From assembly GCF_001039355.2 (NCBI RefSeq), contig NW_019775913.1:454020-518019 (forward strand): a DNA stretch of 64,000 bases, read 5' to 3'. Source of the stretch: Lingula anatina. Its lineage: Eukaryota; Brachiopoda; Lingulata; Lingulida; Lingulidae. The notes below the pieces were generated by a model. That model worked only from the letters and a program-made list of their open reading frames with translations. It was not told the DNA's origin and did not search any database. Of the stretch, positions 1 to 13,200 are shown piece by piece (the first letter of the stretch is position 1; every line of letters starts with the position of its first letter). The translations under genes were made by a program, and so were the position numbers.

Positions 1-214
1 CGCGTTATCGTAAAAAATAGTTTTACAAATAGTAAAAGATTTATTTGTTATCATAAGTAAATGCATTTCAAGATTTAAAAAGCACAAGTGTCATTCTTCA
101 CGATTCATTGAGAAATAATGTCTGTTCACAGATGAATTACAGGATGAGGAAAGCAAATTCAGACGCACCAACAAGATTCGAACTTGTTGAACATAGGCTG
201 CGTGAAGCCGGGCA

Positions 215-355
215 TATTAGTTGGGTGTTTATATTCATTTGGTTGGTTAGAAGCATTTCTGGCGAATCCCTAATATGCAAAAACAACTTGCGGGGTTTAC
301 AACGCCCCGAGACACAATTTAATTGCTGCGACCTGGAGGCGGCTTAGAGGCTTGA
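215..355 (+). repeat. Interspersed repeat, copy 1 (possibly SINE-like)
   Basis: The segment shares an ordered set of blocks with 4605-4745: TTTGGTTGGTTA, GCGAATCC, ATATGCAA, an inverted CG-rich block, then CAATTTAATTG or CAGTTTAATTG and AGAGGCTTG. In the second copy GAGGTTTGAATCGCC resembles a tRNA B box, so a tRNA-derived SINE is possible. Only two diverged copies are visible. Confidence 0.45.
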
Positions 356-394
356 AAGCGGGGAGACCCGAGACTGATCATCTCTCTCTCTCAT

Positions 395-444
<50 letters not shown>

Positions 445-1017
445 CACCACCAACAGTGAATAAAGTTGTATAATGCTATTATTATTCAACCACTTAATTT
501 TTTCTTGGTTAAGATTTAAGTAACAGTCCTAACAAAGGGCAGTTTTTTACCCTCGTGTTCCCCCTTTCTCTCCCTCTCTCCCTGTCTATATGTATTTTAA
601 CTACGGTAATGATACAGGTTTTAAACACTTTAACACTCTAAATCTTTATATTTTTATTGCTGTGTACTCATAAGAAAACCCTTTCCCACAGACGCAGCCA
701 ACTAACTTTCTAAAAAAACTCTTTAAACAACATTTCAAAAGACCACTAACAATATCCCATGGCGGAAATGCATCAATTCTTTTCGGTCGAATTCACTGAA
801 CAATTACGGTCCTCACCAATCGCTGCCGTCAACGCTCATATCACAACGTGGCCATGCTTCCGCTCACGAGCTGACGCATCCGAAGTCTCTCCATCGGTAT
901 TTCCCTTACGCTTTTCTTACTGTTTCTGAGCTTATAATGAGAAGAACTTATCAAGATTTAACTGCCTTAATATGACACCCAGACGCAGGCCAAGCTGTTA
1001 TTTTCTTACGCGGCTTA

Positions 1018-1041
1018 ATGAGTGTACAGACCGGGAATTGA
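1018..1041 (+). promoter_or_regulatory. Short upstream ORF before the receptor start codon
   Basis: An ATG at 1018 opens a seven-codon frame (MSVQTGN) that stops at 1041, 19 bases before the receptor ATG at 1061. If the transcript begins upstream of 1018 it could reduce initiation at the main start. The transcription start is not known from the sequence. Confidence 0.3.
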
Positions 1042-1060
1042 TTGTTGCGACGAGCTTGCT

Positions 1061-1133
1061 ATGTGTTCGGGAGTATGTCACGGGCTGAGACTTGCTGTTA
1101 TATCTCTTTTTTGTGTCTCAAGCGTCACCTCAA
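1061..1133 (+). CDS. First coding exon: signal peptide of the LRP-like protein
   Basis: It encodes [10 protein letters not shown] followed by the hydrophobic run [12 protein letters not shown] and a small-residue region, typical of a secretory signal. It ends in the strong donor A|GTAAGT at phase 1. The next exon at 3930 begins with TC, completes an Ile codon and continues [11 protein letters not shown], the first propeller blade. The 2.8 kb intron and short length make this exon an inference rather than a certainty. Confidence 0.7.
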
Positions 1134-4100
1134 GTAAGTGCGTGTTTGTTTTATACCTCGTTCGGTTGAACACAAGGGATGCTACGTGCTATAGAGATTT
1201 TAGAGTCATTTTAAGGCCGGTGATAGGGTTAACTACGCTTAAAATCGTGTTTTTGAGTTTTTTTTGTGTGTTTATATTAATCAAAAAAGTATCTAACGTT
1301 GGATGTAATAATTTTTTTGAATTTGCAAGATTTGGAGATCTTATGGGGGGAGTGGGAGGGGGTGTCCCTTGGTTCAACAGTGCATTTTTTTCAATAGAGA
1401 AATGCATGGATTTGGTAATTTAGCTTGTATTACTTGTTGAATTGTTTATGAATTCATTTCCTGTGCTTGTCAGGACAATAGCAATGTAGGTTGTTTCTCT
1501 CTGTTGTTCATAAAAGTCGTTTTAAGTTTATTCCCTCGTTCCTATTGACGCTTTCACATATTAGGTGATAAGACACAGGCAGGTAGGAACCAAATTTTAA
1601 GAAACTTCAGTTTACGGGAAGGTTTTCTTTCAACCCGCTACCTAAACAACTATAAGACACAGGTCCCGTAGAAAACTTTTAAGTTACTTGAATTCACCGG
1701 AAAGCTATTCTTTTAAGCCGCCTTCTCCCGCTTCCCGCAATTGCTACTGATATGGTTGAAAAATTATATATAAATAATGGAGGGGGGGCAGGGGGGGGGA
1801 GAGGGGGGGGGCAAACTATCTGTCCTTGTGAGACAACCAGATATTTTGATATCGGGGAAATTCATTAACTGGTGGTCATTTTTCCAACACAAACATTTTA
1901 CCCATATTCACATCACCACGATGAGACATCTCCTATTGCCGTTTAATGGGCCATTTTCAGAGATAAAAAAGTCCACGACAATAAAAGCTATGTATTCTGT
2001 TGATGGCTGGGGGCGAGAACTGAGATACGTGAACAGTATTTCACACTGTAGCCATGACCTACTCAGTTGTTTATGCATTTATTCTTCAATATACACCTGT
2101 ATATTTTAGCTGGGTGTCTTAATCTGTTGCTTGTTTTTTTTTTTGTGAACATTTGTGTTTTTACATGTATGTATGGCTTTTAACTGTAAAATTATAAAAT
2201 TAACCTTAAAATTATAAAATTAACTGTAAAATTATAAAATTAACTGTACAATTATATTCAACACGCTGCATTCCCGGTTTGACAGAAATTGTACTACGCT
2301 ATTACCGTGCTTTTTGAAATGCCCTCATCCGGTATTAATTAATTAGAATAATTTTAACCAATGGGACTTTATAATTGAGGAGAAAAATACCCCCTTAAAT
2401 TCATCTGAATACAGTTTTTATTCTAATAATTTTGTTATCAAATAAAGAATATGAAGCCATCTATGTTGTAAATGTTTTTGGGGTTTTATAAATACAGTTT
2501 CTGGCTTTATGTAAATGTTAGCATTTTACAATAAATGTCCGTTCGGAAATGATTCTTTGCATGACGCACCAGTACGTACTAAACTCTATGATTGGGATTA
2601 ATGAAAATAGACAGAACAACTACATACAATGTACAAGTGGAAAAACAAAAGATATCTTCTCTTCTAGAAAAATTTCATAGTGGTATTGTTTTCAGAAGTA
2701 ATAGTAAATTTGGAGTTTGAATGTACGAGAACATTAATTTTTTTCCAACTTTATTCACTCAGCGAAAAAAGAAAAAAATATGCATATAAAATGAAATAGT
2801 TACATAAATCATCAAAAATTAAGTGCATATAATGATATAAAAAATTAGATCATGAAATAGCAAAGTATATGTCTTCACGTACATTAAGGAGAATAATCGG
2901 AAATATATAGGAATGAATAATGTTGCTCACATACTTGGGTGCATTTTTGACCGGTGCCAGGAACCTGGGAGGAGCTTTTCAGACAATTTCTGGTTCCTTT
3001 TGGTTTGTCCAAAAATTCAACCCACTATCATCGTGCTTCACGCTTACCCGGACCTGCATGGCTCTGGAATGAACGTCTAACCTGAATCAGGCAGATTTGA
3101 GGTACAAATAAAATTGAACGATTCGTTCTTCTATCTTGTTGCTTTAGGGTGACAGTCAGGCCTATTTTCGATCTAATGAGGCCTTGTCCGAACTCAGAGT
3201 TTGAAGTGAACAGGAAGTGGCAGCTTATATACCAGTAGGAGGAGATCGTTGTTAAGTTGGTCCTACTGTTTATGTTGTTTTAGTTAATGAGATCATCCCA
3301 CGTTTTTCACTACACATTACGTGAATTCGAGACGTCTTCTTACAAATGCGATGAGTGGTAGACGTCCGCATCTTGTGTGGGTTCCTGGCAAATACTGAGG
3401 ACAAAGAAACTTATATGATAATTTTTTGACCCAGCATTACCAATGCCAATTTTTATAAAATATATTAAAATGTATATCGACAAATAAGCAGACTTCTAAT
3501 TAAGTAAATAGGACATGAGAAAGCGAATGTACATGTGAATGATTTACTAAAAGGTCATATTGCTGTAAAAGCCAATGCTTTACAATCATATACCTAAACT
3601 GAAAATGTGAATTAGGTAAGAAGTGCAAGAAATATAATTTCAATATTCCCAAAATAAACAGAAGTAAATATATAGATGATAAAAAATAATGCATGGATGA
3701 ATGGTTGCTCAGTCATACATGTATTTTCATAGTAGTAAATAAATAATCATAAAATAGACATTGATTGGATAAAAAATATTTCTTCCAAAAGAGATTATAG
3801 TACGAATAAAAAATAGATACAATTATCCTGAAGGTTTTTAACGAAAAAGAAAAAAGAAAGAAAAAAGCAAACAATCGATTCCATCATTTTGAAACCATAT
3901 ATATCGAAAATGGTTAATATGTTTTCCAGTCACACACGGTCAGAATCTGATCTGGGCTCAGCGCAGTCCGTCAGGTGTCGCTCGTATCGTCGGTATCCCT
4001 GGTGACCCGGCAGACTGGGTGGAAAGCAAGAAAGCCTCAACTCGCTACATCACCGCCCCAAACAAAGACTGGCACTTCGTCGCCCTGGCTCACGACTATC

Positions 4101-5296
4101 GACAGAAAATCCTCTACTGGAGCGATCGGGGGAACAAGAAGCTTCAAGGATTACGGCTTAACGGGTCGACGCACGCTTTCACGATTTTTGGCGGGATTTC
4201 CAGTCGCGTGGAGGGTCTTGCCGTGGACTGGGTGGCGGGGAATATCTACTGGGTGGACGCCGTGTATAACTGGTTAGTGGTGGCACCGGCCACGGAGCAG
4301 ACTGGAGCGTACAGGGTGCTCTTTGATGACCTGGATACCCCCATGGGGGTCGCTGTTCACCCACACGAGGGGTAAGAGTATCTGTTGTGTTTGTTTGTCT
4401 GTGAGCGCATACAGAACAGCGGACTAACTGATCCGAGGATCAAATATGGCAACCCTCTAAAAGCTTCCCGGTTAATTCCAGATTAGACACTGAATAGATT
4501 CTTTGTGGGGATCACGCAACGGACATTCAAGTGGGACGACCATGTTTAATCCGCGGATCTGTTAGTCCGCTGTTCTAAATGCGCTCTGCGTGTCTGTCCC
4601 TATACTCAGTTGGCTGTTTATAATCACTTTGGTTGGTTATATCCATTTGCAGCGAATCCAAAATATGCAAGAACCAACATCGCGAGGTTTGAATCGCCTC
4701 GAGAAACAGTTTAATTGTTACGGCCCAGAGGCTTGGCAAAGAGGAAAACATGGACGGATTGTTTTATAAACTGTCTCTTCTCCAGTTTGTCCTCCTTCTT
4801 TTCCCAGTCTTTGGCCACTTTTTCTTAGAGCGCAAACTAAAATTTTTAATATTTTAAAGATAATTACCCTTAAAATTTATCGTTTATATAAGTTTTGTTC
4901 TCATATCAATTACTGGTAATTATGAATTATTTTAACAACAGGCATTTGTTCTGGAGCGACAGAGGAGCAGCTCCCAGAATCGAGAAATCCACGCTTTCGG
5001 GAGAAAATCGCGAGATTCTCGTCAATTCGGGACTTGTATCTCCGGGCGCCATGGTGATAGACATGTCACGTGATCTCTTGTACTGGGCGGATAACGCAAA
5101 AGATACATTAGAGTCTGTGGATTTACTTGGACGGCATAGGAAGGTGATACAGACGGCCCCGGGGACCGATTTTTACGGCCTGGCGCTATACAAGGTAGCC
5201 TCACCGCTTGTTTTCTTTTCTTATGTCTATTTGTCAACTGTGAACTTAAATAAGTTATTTGTATTGAAGACATCCTCCTCTCTCTGTCTCTCTCAG

Positions 5297-5338
<42 letters not shown>

Positions 5339-8300
5339 TCGCGCGCGTGTTAATTGTGAGTTGTTTCTTGGCGATTTTCATTTAGCTTTGTGAAAGTTAA
5401 ATGATACTGTTTTACTATTAGAAAAGCGGAAATACTGGGGTTACCAGAGTCCCAAAGCGTTATGTTTATAGAAGGACCACGAGTAACTCTTTGCCAACAT
5501 TATTCATACGAGAATTTAGTGGGGCTCTTTGTATTTTGTAGAGTGAAGCATTCTACCGGAAAAGACAATTCAACACCAAAAAGAAACTCTAAGATATTGT
5601 GATGGCAAAATAAGACCTGGGTGTAGTCAACTCAATATCACAATTCAAAAGCTAGCGCCCAACAAACCACCAATTTCAAAAATTTAATTATATTAAGTTT
5701 GTCAGGCAAACTAAACTCTCACAGGCGTTGGGCGCACCTCCAAGGGCATTCAACTTTATACTACAAACTATGGAAGCGGTTATATGGAAGGCGAAAAACT
5801 TAAACTATGTTCAAATATAACTGAAAAGCCATACCTTTAAAATTACTTTGTTTCCAAAGTGTTTTTATTTAACAAACATAGTTTTTCTGAGTGGTTTATA
5901 CAGCTTTATCTGATTGTGCTTTTTTCTCTTACCTGTATTTCGTAGATAAAAACAATAACAACAAAAAATGAAAATATTAATAATGATGATAATGATGACA
6001 TTCTTCAGCAGTTCTGTTCCAGTATTTTTGACTACTTTTTTTGTAAAACAGGATCTCATCTTTGTGACGGAACAAAGCATAAAACAGCTTAGGATATATG
6101 GTGAAAAGGAACAGAAAAATATACTTAACTTCAACCTTCCCGCGGTACCCTATGGAATTATCATGTACGACGACAGCGTGCAACCAAATGGTTCTGGTAA
6201 GCACCATGTATTTTTATTTTATACTATTGTTCACTATGTACCTATATACGTAGAACTTTCAGAATGTTCTAACAGTCATAGACCTTTATATTAAAAGGAC
6301 AAAAACAAAGAAGAAATGTTGGAAGAAATGAATTGTCTTGACATTTATTTTCCAGTTCCCTGTGATGTCATGGACTGCCAGGATCTATGTGTGAGCACTG
6401 GGCGGGGAGGGGCAAAGTGCATGTGTACCAATGGCTTTGTCCTTGACACAGATGGAAGGTCATGCAAAGGCAAGGCTTGTGATTTTGATAAGTAGAAAGT
6501 AGTGATAATTCTTCGTAAAGATGTATTGTAAATATATGAATACAGCAGTACAGATCTATCAATAAAGAATATTTTGAACAGTTGCATTGGTTGCATTGTG
6601 TGAATGTTTTAATCATTTGAATGAGCTATGTTCAAAATATTAACACAAATAATAACGAGGAATTAGCCCACAAAGATGCCCAATTTTAAAACATCCAAAC
6701 GTTTTGACTACAAATCCAGTCATGTTCTTTGCCGTCGTGTTCCATTTCCAGCAGACGACGGTAAATTTGGCGCCCCACAGCTCATCTACTCCATAGGTGG
6801 CGCTATCTGCCGGTTCCAAGCCAATCTCCCCGACATGAGCATGACCAACATTAGTCTAGATGACCAGTGCTTTCTGAAGAATCGAAAGAACGTTGTATCT
6901 CTATCATGTAACGTGTACGAGGAGGCGATTTATTTCGCTGAGAACGTGACAAGGACCATTTCCAAGGTGCGATTGTCGCATGGAGAAGCGCCACAGGTGA
7001 TAGCTGGAGGACTGGGGCACGTGGAAGGTGAGGAGCAATTACACAGGAAGCCTCGTTTCAGTTATATTTCTTTAATAGCAAAAGTTGCGAGTTCAAGGCA
7101 TATAGCAACGTAAATTTCAAGAAAAACTCATTTTACACATGTATTTCATCTGTGTATTTGTAGATTGTAGGCCTACGCAACAAGCTGGGAAAATGTATTG
7201 AAAGCAAAGCAATTTATCATATCATAAACTGTTTTTTAAACAAAGTTTGAAAAAAAAGTTATTTATTTATTTATTTATTCAATAAAAATAGGGCTAGCCG
7301 TAGATTGGCTGGGCAACAACATCTACTGGACGGACTCTGAGATGCGCCATATTGCAGTGTCCACCCTAGCTGGCCGGTATCAGCACATTCTAATACAAGA
7401 TGACCTGGAACACCCCAGGGCTATAGCCGTGGACGCCGTCAGAAGGTGAAGGTCATTATTTGACATACAGGAAATGGACATATTGTAGGCTATACTCACT
7501 ACCAGGGCCGTAGATTAGTTTTCTGCACTTTTCTTTACTAAGAGAGTCGTGTCTTGAATTAGCCAGATACCTAGCTGTGAAAATCTATCTGTGACCATGG
7601 TACTCGTAGAAGGTAGACATATTGCTGGTTTAGACTGCCAGTGGGTTCTATATAGAAATTTTATAAACGCAGTACTTGCAAACAGTACTGTGTATGTTTC
7701 TTTATTTAGATGTGCAGATTATTAAGAGACAGGTACCCAACTTTGAGCAAAAGCTGATTTACGGATGTCTGCCTGTTCTATGGACTAAAATGTGTGTTTT
7801 TTCTAAAGTTAAAATAGACCGACGCCGATGCCATTTTTAAAACATTGAACGTTGTTGCATGTACTAATCACTGTTAGCGTGGCAGTTGTCATTAACACAC
7901 GGTGACCTACCGGTACATTCCAGGAAACTTTACTGGAGTGACATAGGGTCCAAGCCCAGTATCCAGGTCGCTAATATGGACGGAGGAGGCCGAGCCACGC
8001 TGATAGAGACCTCCCTAGGGTCCCCCAATGATATCACAGTGGACATGGTGTCCAAAAGGTGAACAGGGTTTGCTATTTATTGATTTGCGTGTATGCATGT
8101 GCCATATGCATTTGTGTGTACCAATATGCGTACATGTNAAAGGCAAGGCTTGTGATTTTGATAAGTAGAAAGTAGTGATAATTCTTCGTAAAGATGTATT
8201 GTAAATATATGAATACAGCAGTACAGATCTATCAATAAAGAATATTTTGAACAGTTGCATTGGTTGCATTGTGTGAATGTTTTAATCATTTGAATGAGCT

Positions 8301-9803
8301 ATGTTCAAAATATTAACACAAATAATAACGAGGAATTAGCCCACAAAGATGCCCAATTTTAAAACATCCAAACGTTTTGACTACAAATCCAGTCATGTTC
8401 TTTGCCGTCGTGTTCCATTTCCAGCAGACGACGGTAAATTTGGCGCCCCACAGCTCATCTACTCCATAGGTGGCGCTATCTGCCGGTTCCAAGCCAATCT
8501 CCCCGACATGAGCATGACCAACATTAGTCTAGATGACCAGTGCTTTCTGAAGAATCGAAAGAACGTTGTATCTCTATCATGTAACGTGTACGAGGAGGCG
8601 ATTTATTTCGCTGAGAACGTGACAAGGACCATTTCCAAGGTGCGATTGTCGCATGGAGAAGCGCCACAGGTGATAGCTGGAGGACTGGGGCACGTGGAAG
8701 GTGAGGAGCAATTACACAGGAAGCCTCGTTTCAGTTATATTTCTTTAATAGCAAAAGTTGCGAGTTCAAGGCATATAGCAACGTAAATTTCAAGAAAAAC
8801 TCATTTTACACATGTATTTCATCTGTGTATTTGTAGATTGTAGGCCTACGCAACAAGCTGGGAAAATGTATTGAAAGCAAAGCAATTTATCATATCATAA
8901 ACTGTTTTTTAAACAAAGTTTGAAAAAAAAGTTATTTATTTATTTATTTATTCAATAAAAATAGGGCTAGCCGTAGATTGGCTGGGCAACAACATCTACT
9001 GGACGGACTCTGAGATGCGCCATATTGCAGTGTCCACCCTAGCTGGCCGGTATCAGCACATTCTAATACAAGATGACCTGGAACACCCCAGGGCTATAGC
9101 CGTGGACGCCGTCAGAAGGTGAAGGTCATTATTTGACATACAGGAAATGGACATATTGTAGGCTATACTCACTACCAGGGCCGTAGATTAGTTTTCTGCA
9201 CTTTTCTTTACTAAGAGAGTCGTGTCTTGAATTAGCCAGATACCTAGCTGTGAAAATCTATCTGTGACCATGGTACTCGTAGAAGGTAGACATATTGCTG
9301 GTTTAGACTGCCAGTGGGTTCTATATAGAAATTTTATAAACGCAGTACTTGCAAACAGTACTGTGTATGTTTCTTTATTTAGATGTGCAGATTATTAAGA
9401 GACAGGTACCCAACTTTGAGCAAAAGCTGATTTACGGATGTCTGCCTGTTCTATGGACTAAAATGTGTGTTTTTTCTAAAGTTAAAATAGACCGACGCCG
9501 ATGCCATTTTTAAAACATTGAACGTTGTTGCATGTACTAATCACTGTTAGCGTGGCAGTTGTCATTAACACACGGTGACCTACCGGTACATTCCAGGAAA
9601 CTTTACTGGAGTGACATAGGGTCCAAGCCCAGTATCCAGGTCGCTAATATGGACGGAGGAGGCCGAGCCACGCTGATAGAGACCTCCCTAGGGTCCCCCA
9701 ATGATATCACAGTGGACATGGTGTCCAAAAGGTGAACAGGGTTTGCTATTTATTGATTTGCGTGTATGCATGTGCCATATGCATTTGTGTGTACCAATAT
9801 GCG

Positions 9804-9848
<45 letters not shown>

Positions 9849-10169
9849 ACATCAGCGTATGTGTGTGATATATGTGTATGTGTGTATGCGCATATGTGTA
9901 CCATATATGTATGCGCGTGTATATGTGTTTATTTCTTCAATCTAATGAAACAATCAAGGTACCTGGTGAAATGTAGTGGAATTACCACTGGTGTGACGCA
10001 GTGGCTGTCGTTTATTTTTTTTCTTTTCAATAATCTAAGTCCTTTGCAGAGGTTCCAAAGCCTACTCCATGTAGTAATTTTACCGGGTATCATTTGTTAA
10101 AATACACGGTGGTTTTAAATTCTACCGTCGCTTTATTACTACATCTGCGTTACTAGAACACAGCAGTGA

Positions 10170-10205
<36 letters not shown>

Positions 10206-13200
10206 TATTAATTTATTTGTTTAATAATGATATGTTCTTCATCAGACTGTACTGGACAGACAGCGTGCTCCGGAGAATAGAGTCCGTGGATCTCCGAGGC
10301 AGAGACAGGAAGACGCTGGTGGTCACCGGGGATTCTGAGTTCAGGGGACTGGTCACCTTTAAGGTGAGGGACAATTGTGGATATTTTATTTCTCTTATAT
10401 TTAATTAAAACTGTAATTTTATTTCCGACAGCCTTTCTTTTTTTCTAACAAATACAAAATGTAGACACGATCAGTTATGCATGCATTTTCTTTAAAAGAT
10501 AACTACATGTAGATTTCAGGACCGCTGTGTCGGAAATTAGATAATGAAATTCAATTAACAAAATTTAGAATGAATGAACAGGCGTTTGAAAAATGAAAAC
10601 ATGAAAAAAGCTTACTTGTCAAAATTAGTAAAAAACTTTATTATATTTCTCAATAAATAAATACCATCCTAATCATTCTGCGATATTCCAGGACTACTTG
10701 CTGTGGACCGACCAGGGTACCCGGAATGGGCTTCATATCGCTATGAAGGATACAGGTCAGAAGGTCCGCGGCGTCGTCCATCCTAATACCGGCACGGCGT
10801 ATGACATACTGGCTTATGATTACCAGCACCAGCCAACAGTGGAAGGTGATAATACAGGGTTGCTCAAAATGGTTGTCACACCCACGAATATCTGGTTTTT
10901 AAAAAAAATGTAGATTTTTAAGCTCTACGTGCGTTGATATTTGGTGTGGCAACCATTAAATAAGCAACAGCAAGTTTCTGATTGATGATATAATATTGCA
11001 TTGCGAATAAACAGGGGTCAGGTATTTATCTTTGTTTGTTTTTCTTACGATATTTTAAAAAAATTATCTTTACCTTCTTTTTGTCTGGCTGTATGGTTAG
11101 GGTCGATGGGCATTCCTTTTCTTGAACCTCCAGCAAACAATGCATATTTGAGAACATACACACTACTATTCCAGTATCTAATTTTTCAGGTGCGTGCGAT
11201 GATGAAAATGGCGGCTGCGATCACTTATGTCTTCTAAATCAGGAAGGACGGTCTTGCGCGTGCGCAATAGGTTATTCGCTTGCCTCTGATGGCAAGAGGT
11301 GTCTGTCAGGTAAAAGAGACAAACGCATTCTTTTAAATGTGAAAATATTTGTATATGTTTTCAGAAAGGTTAGGCGTGTTTTTTAAAAATAATTTTAAAT
11401 GCTTTTATGTGCCATCAGCACTTAATAAGTGATACACACAATTCATATTCTGTTTTCTCTTTTCGTTTTTCTAGAAACGGTCAAAGACGACTTCCTCATA
11501 TTCACAGATACTTATCAAAAGCAGATTTTCCAAATGTCTCTTAAAGACAGCGAAATCAGGGCGGTCCCACTGAAAGGTAAAAAATAAGTCCTTGCATGAG
11601 TGTATCGAATCTTAACTAATGCGGGTGCAGAGTTTTGCTTAAGGGGGTAGGGGCACAGTAATATTTTATTTATTTACCGATCAATCAGTTCGTTTCACTG
11701 ATAACTGATTTATTTAATTCAAATACATCTATGCACATCGTCATATTTAAACTATTTTCCCAACAGGACACGAGAACCCGATAGCGGTGGACTACGACCC
11801 CAAGGAGGGGCGTGTCTACTGGTCGGACGTGTTAATGCAGGTGATTAAGAGGGCCTACATTAACGGCACGGGGCAGGAGATCATCAAAGTACTGCCAGAC
11901 GGTGAGCAGAGGATATGTTGTGATTGTGCATTTCAGTGGTAGATTTCAGTATAAATTTCAGAGATTATTTATGATGGGTATTGCTCAGGGGAATATGCTT
12001 GTTAAGTCCACAGACATTTGGCAAACTATATAGATATAAGTGTAACAGAATCACCAATTATTAGGATTCCCATACATGATTATGACAAAAATGTTCTTAA
12101 CATTCCATTTAAGCAAATTATTATAAATGAATAAATACACTCGAATGCTTTGTTGCAATGCTCGTTATATTTTCCAATTGCAAGACAGCTTCATAATAAT
12201 TTGGATGAAAATTTCCCAGTATAAGTTTCAATTGACGGAACTGCCCAGAATATATTTGTGTCTTGCACACCTGCATAACATTAAATATTCATACTCTCTA
12301 CTGTACCTGTAAGTCCTTAGAGCTCTTTTAGTAGTTACAAAATCTTCTGAAGTACAATAGTAAAGAGTATAGTTTGAAAATGTTTTCCGTTTCAGCGTCT
12401 GTGGTTGACGGCGTGGCCGTGGATCCCTTGTCACGTCTGCTGTATTACACCGACACGGGTCGTAATGTGATAGGAGTCATGTCCATGGACGGCAGATATA
12501 GTAAGATATTGATCAATGAGAGCTTGGATGAACCGCGTTCTATTGCTCTGGACCCAATGCACGGGTGAGTTCCATCCCCCCTCCCTCTTCAAAACTCGTT
12601 TCATAATGAGGCATGTTTGTTTACTGTTTTGTCTATGTATTTATTTCCGCTTTTTATATAAAATATGATACATGTAACACATTATAACAATACCCTATGA
12701 TAAATTACCTGGCAAATGAAATTTTCTTATTTAAGAAAATCACTGAGCACTCTGGGGTCCAAAAGAAGCCGGTTGGTTTTTTATTCTAGAATACAACGTG
12801 TAGGCTACTTTCAATGTATGTCTTTCTGAGAAGGATTTCTAAGATGAATGTTGAAGAAATTCAATGAAAATGAACATCGCAAACATTTACGTGTTATTTT
12901 TTCTCGATAGACACATGTATTGGACGGACTGGGGAGAGAGACCAAAGTTGGAGCGGGCAAACATGGACGGGTCCAGTCGACTGAGTATCATTAATTTTGA
13001 TATCGGGGCGTGGCCGAATGGTCTTGCAGTGGACACAGGCGGTAAGAGGGTGATGCCGTAAATACGTTGTCCTTTGTTTACTATAAGTAGGAGAATGTGC
13101 ACCACTTTGTTTAAATATCTAAAATCATCCCGACATAATGTTTTCCGTTACAGTTTTCACTAAAATGATGCTACTGTAGTACATGTATGTGTCAGATATG

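Larger units (their letters stand above)
1..1060. other. Upstream flank of the LRP-like gene
   Basis: No coding exon is supported here. The stretch holds a TC then AC microsatellite (about 382-437) and, at about 215-355, a repeat that recurs at about 4605-4745. The promoter and any further 5' UTR exon of the receptor gene should lie here, but no convincing TATA box or initiator was identified. Confidence 0.5.

Noticed and set aside
1189-1407. 72-residue minus-strand frame
   Set aside because: No domain, no splice context, and it overlaps receptor intron 1.
5968-6294. Plus-strand frame with an upstream hydrophobic start as an alternative protein start
   Set aside because: The upstream part is intron with its polypyrimidine tract; the acceptor at 6051 defines the exon.
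8425-9731. Second set of receptor propeller exons as a real tandem exon duplication
   Set aside because: The copies appear identical even in introns, abut an n, and together would shift the reading frame.
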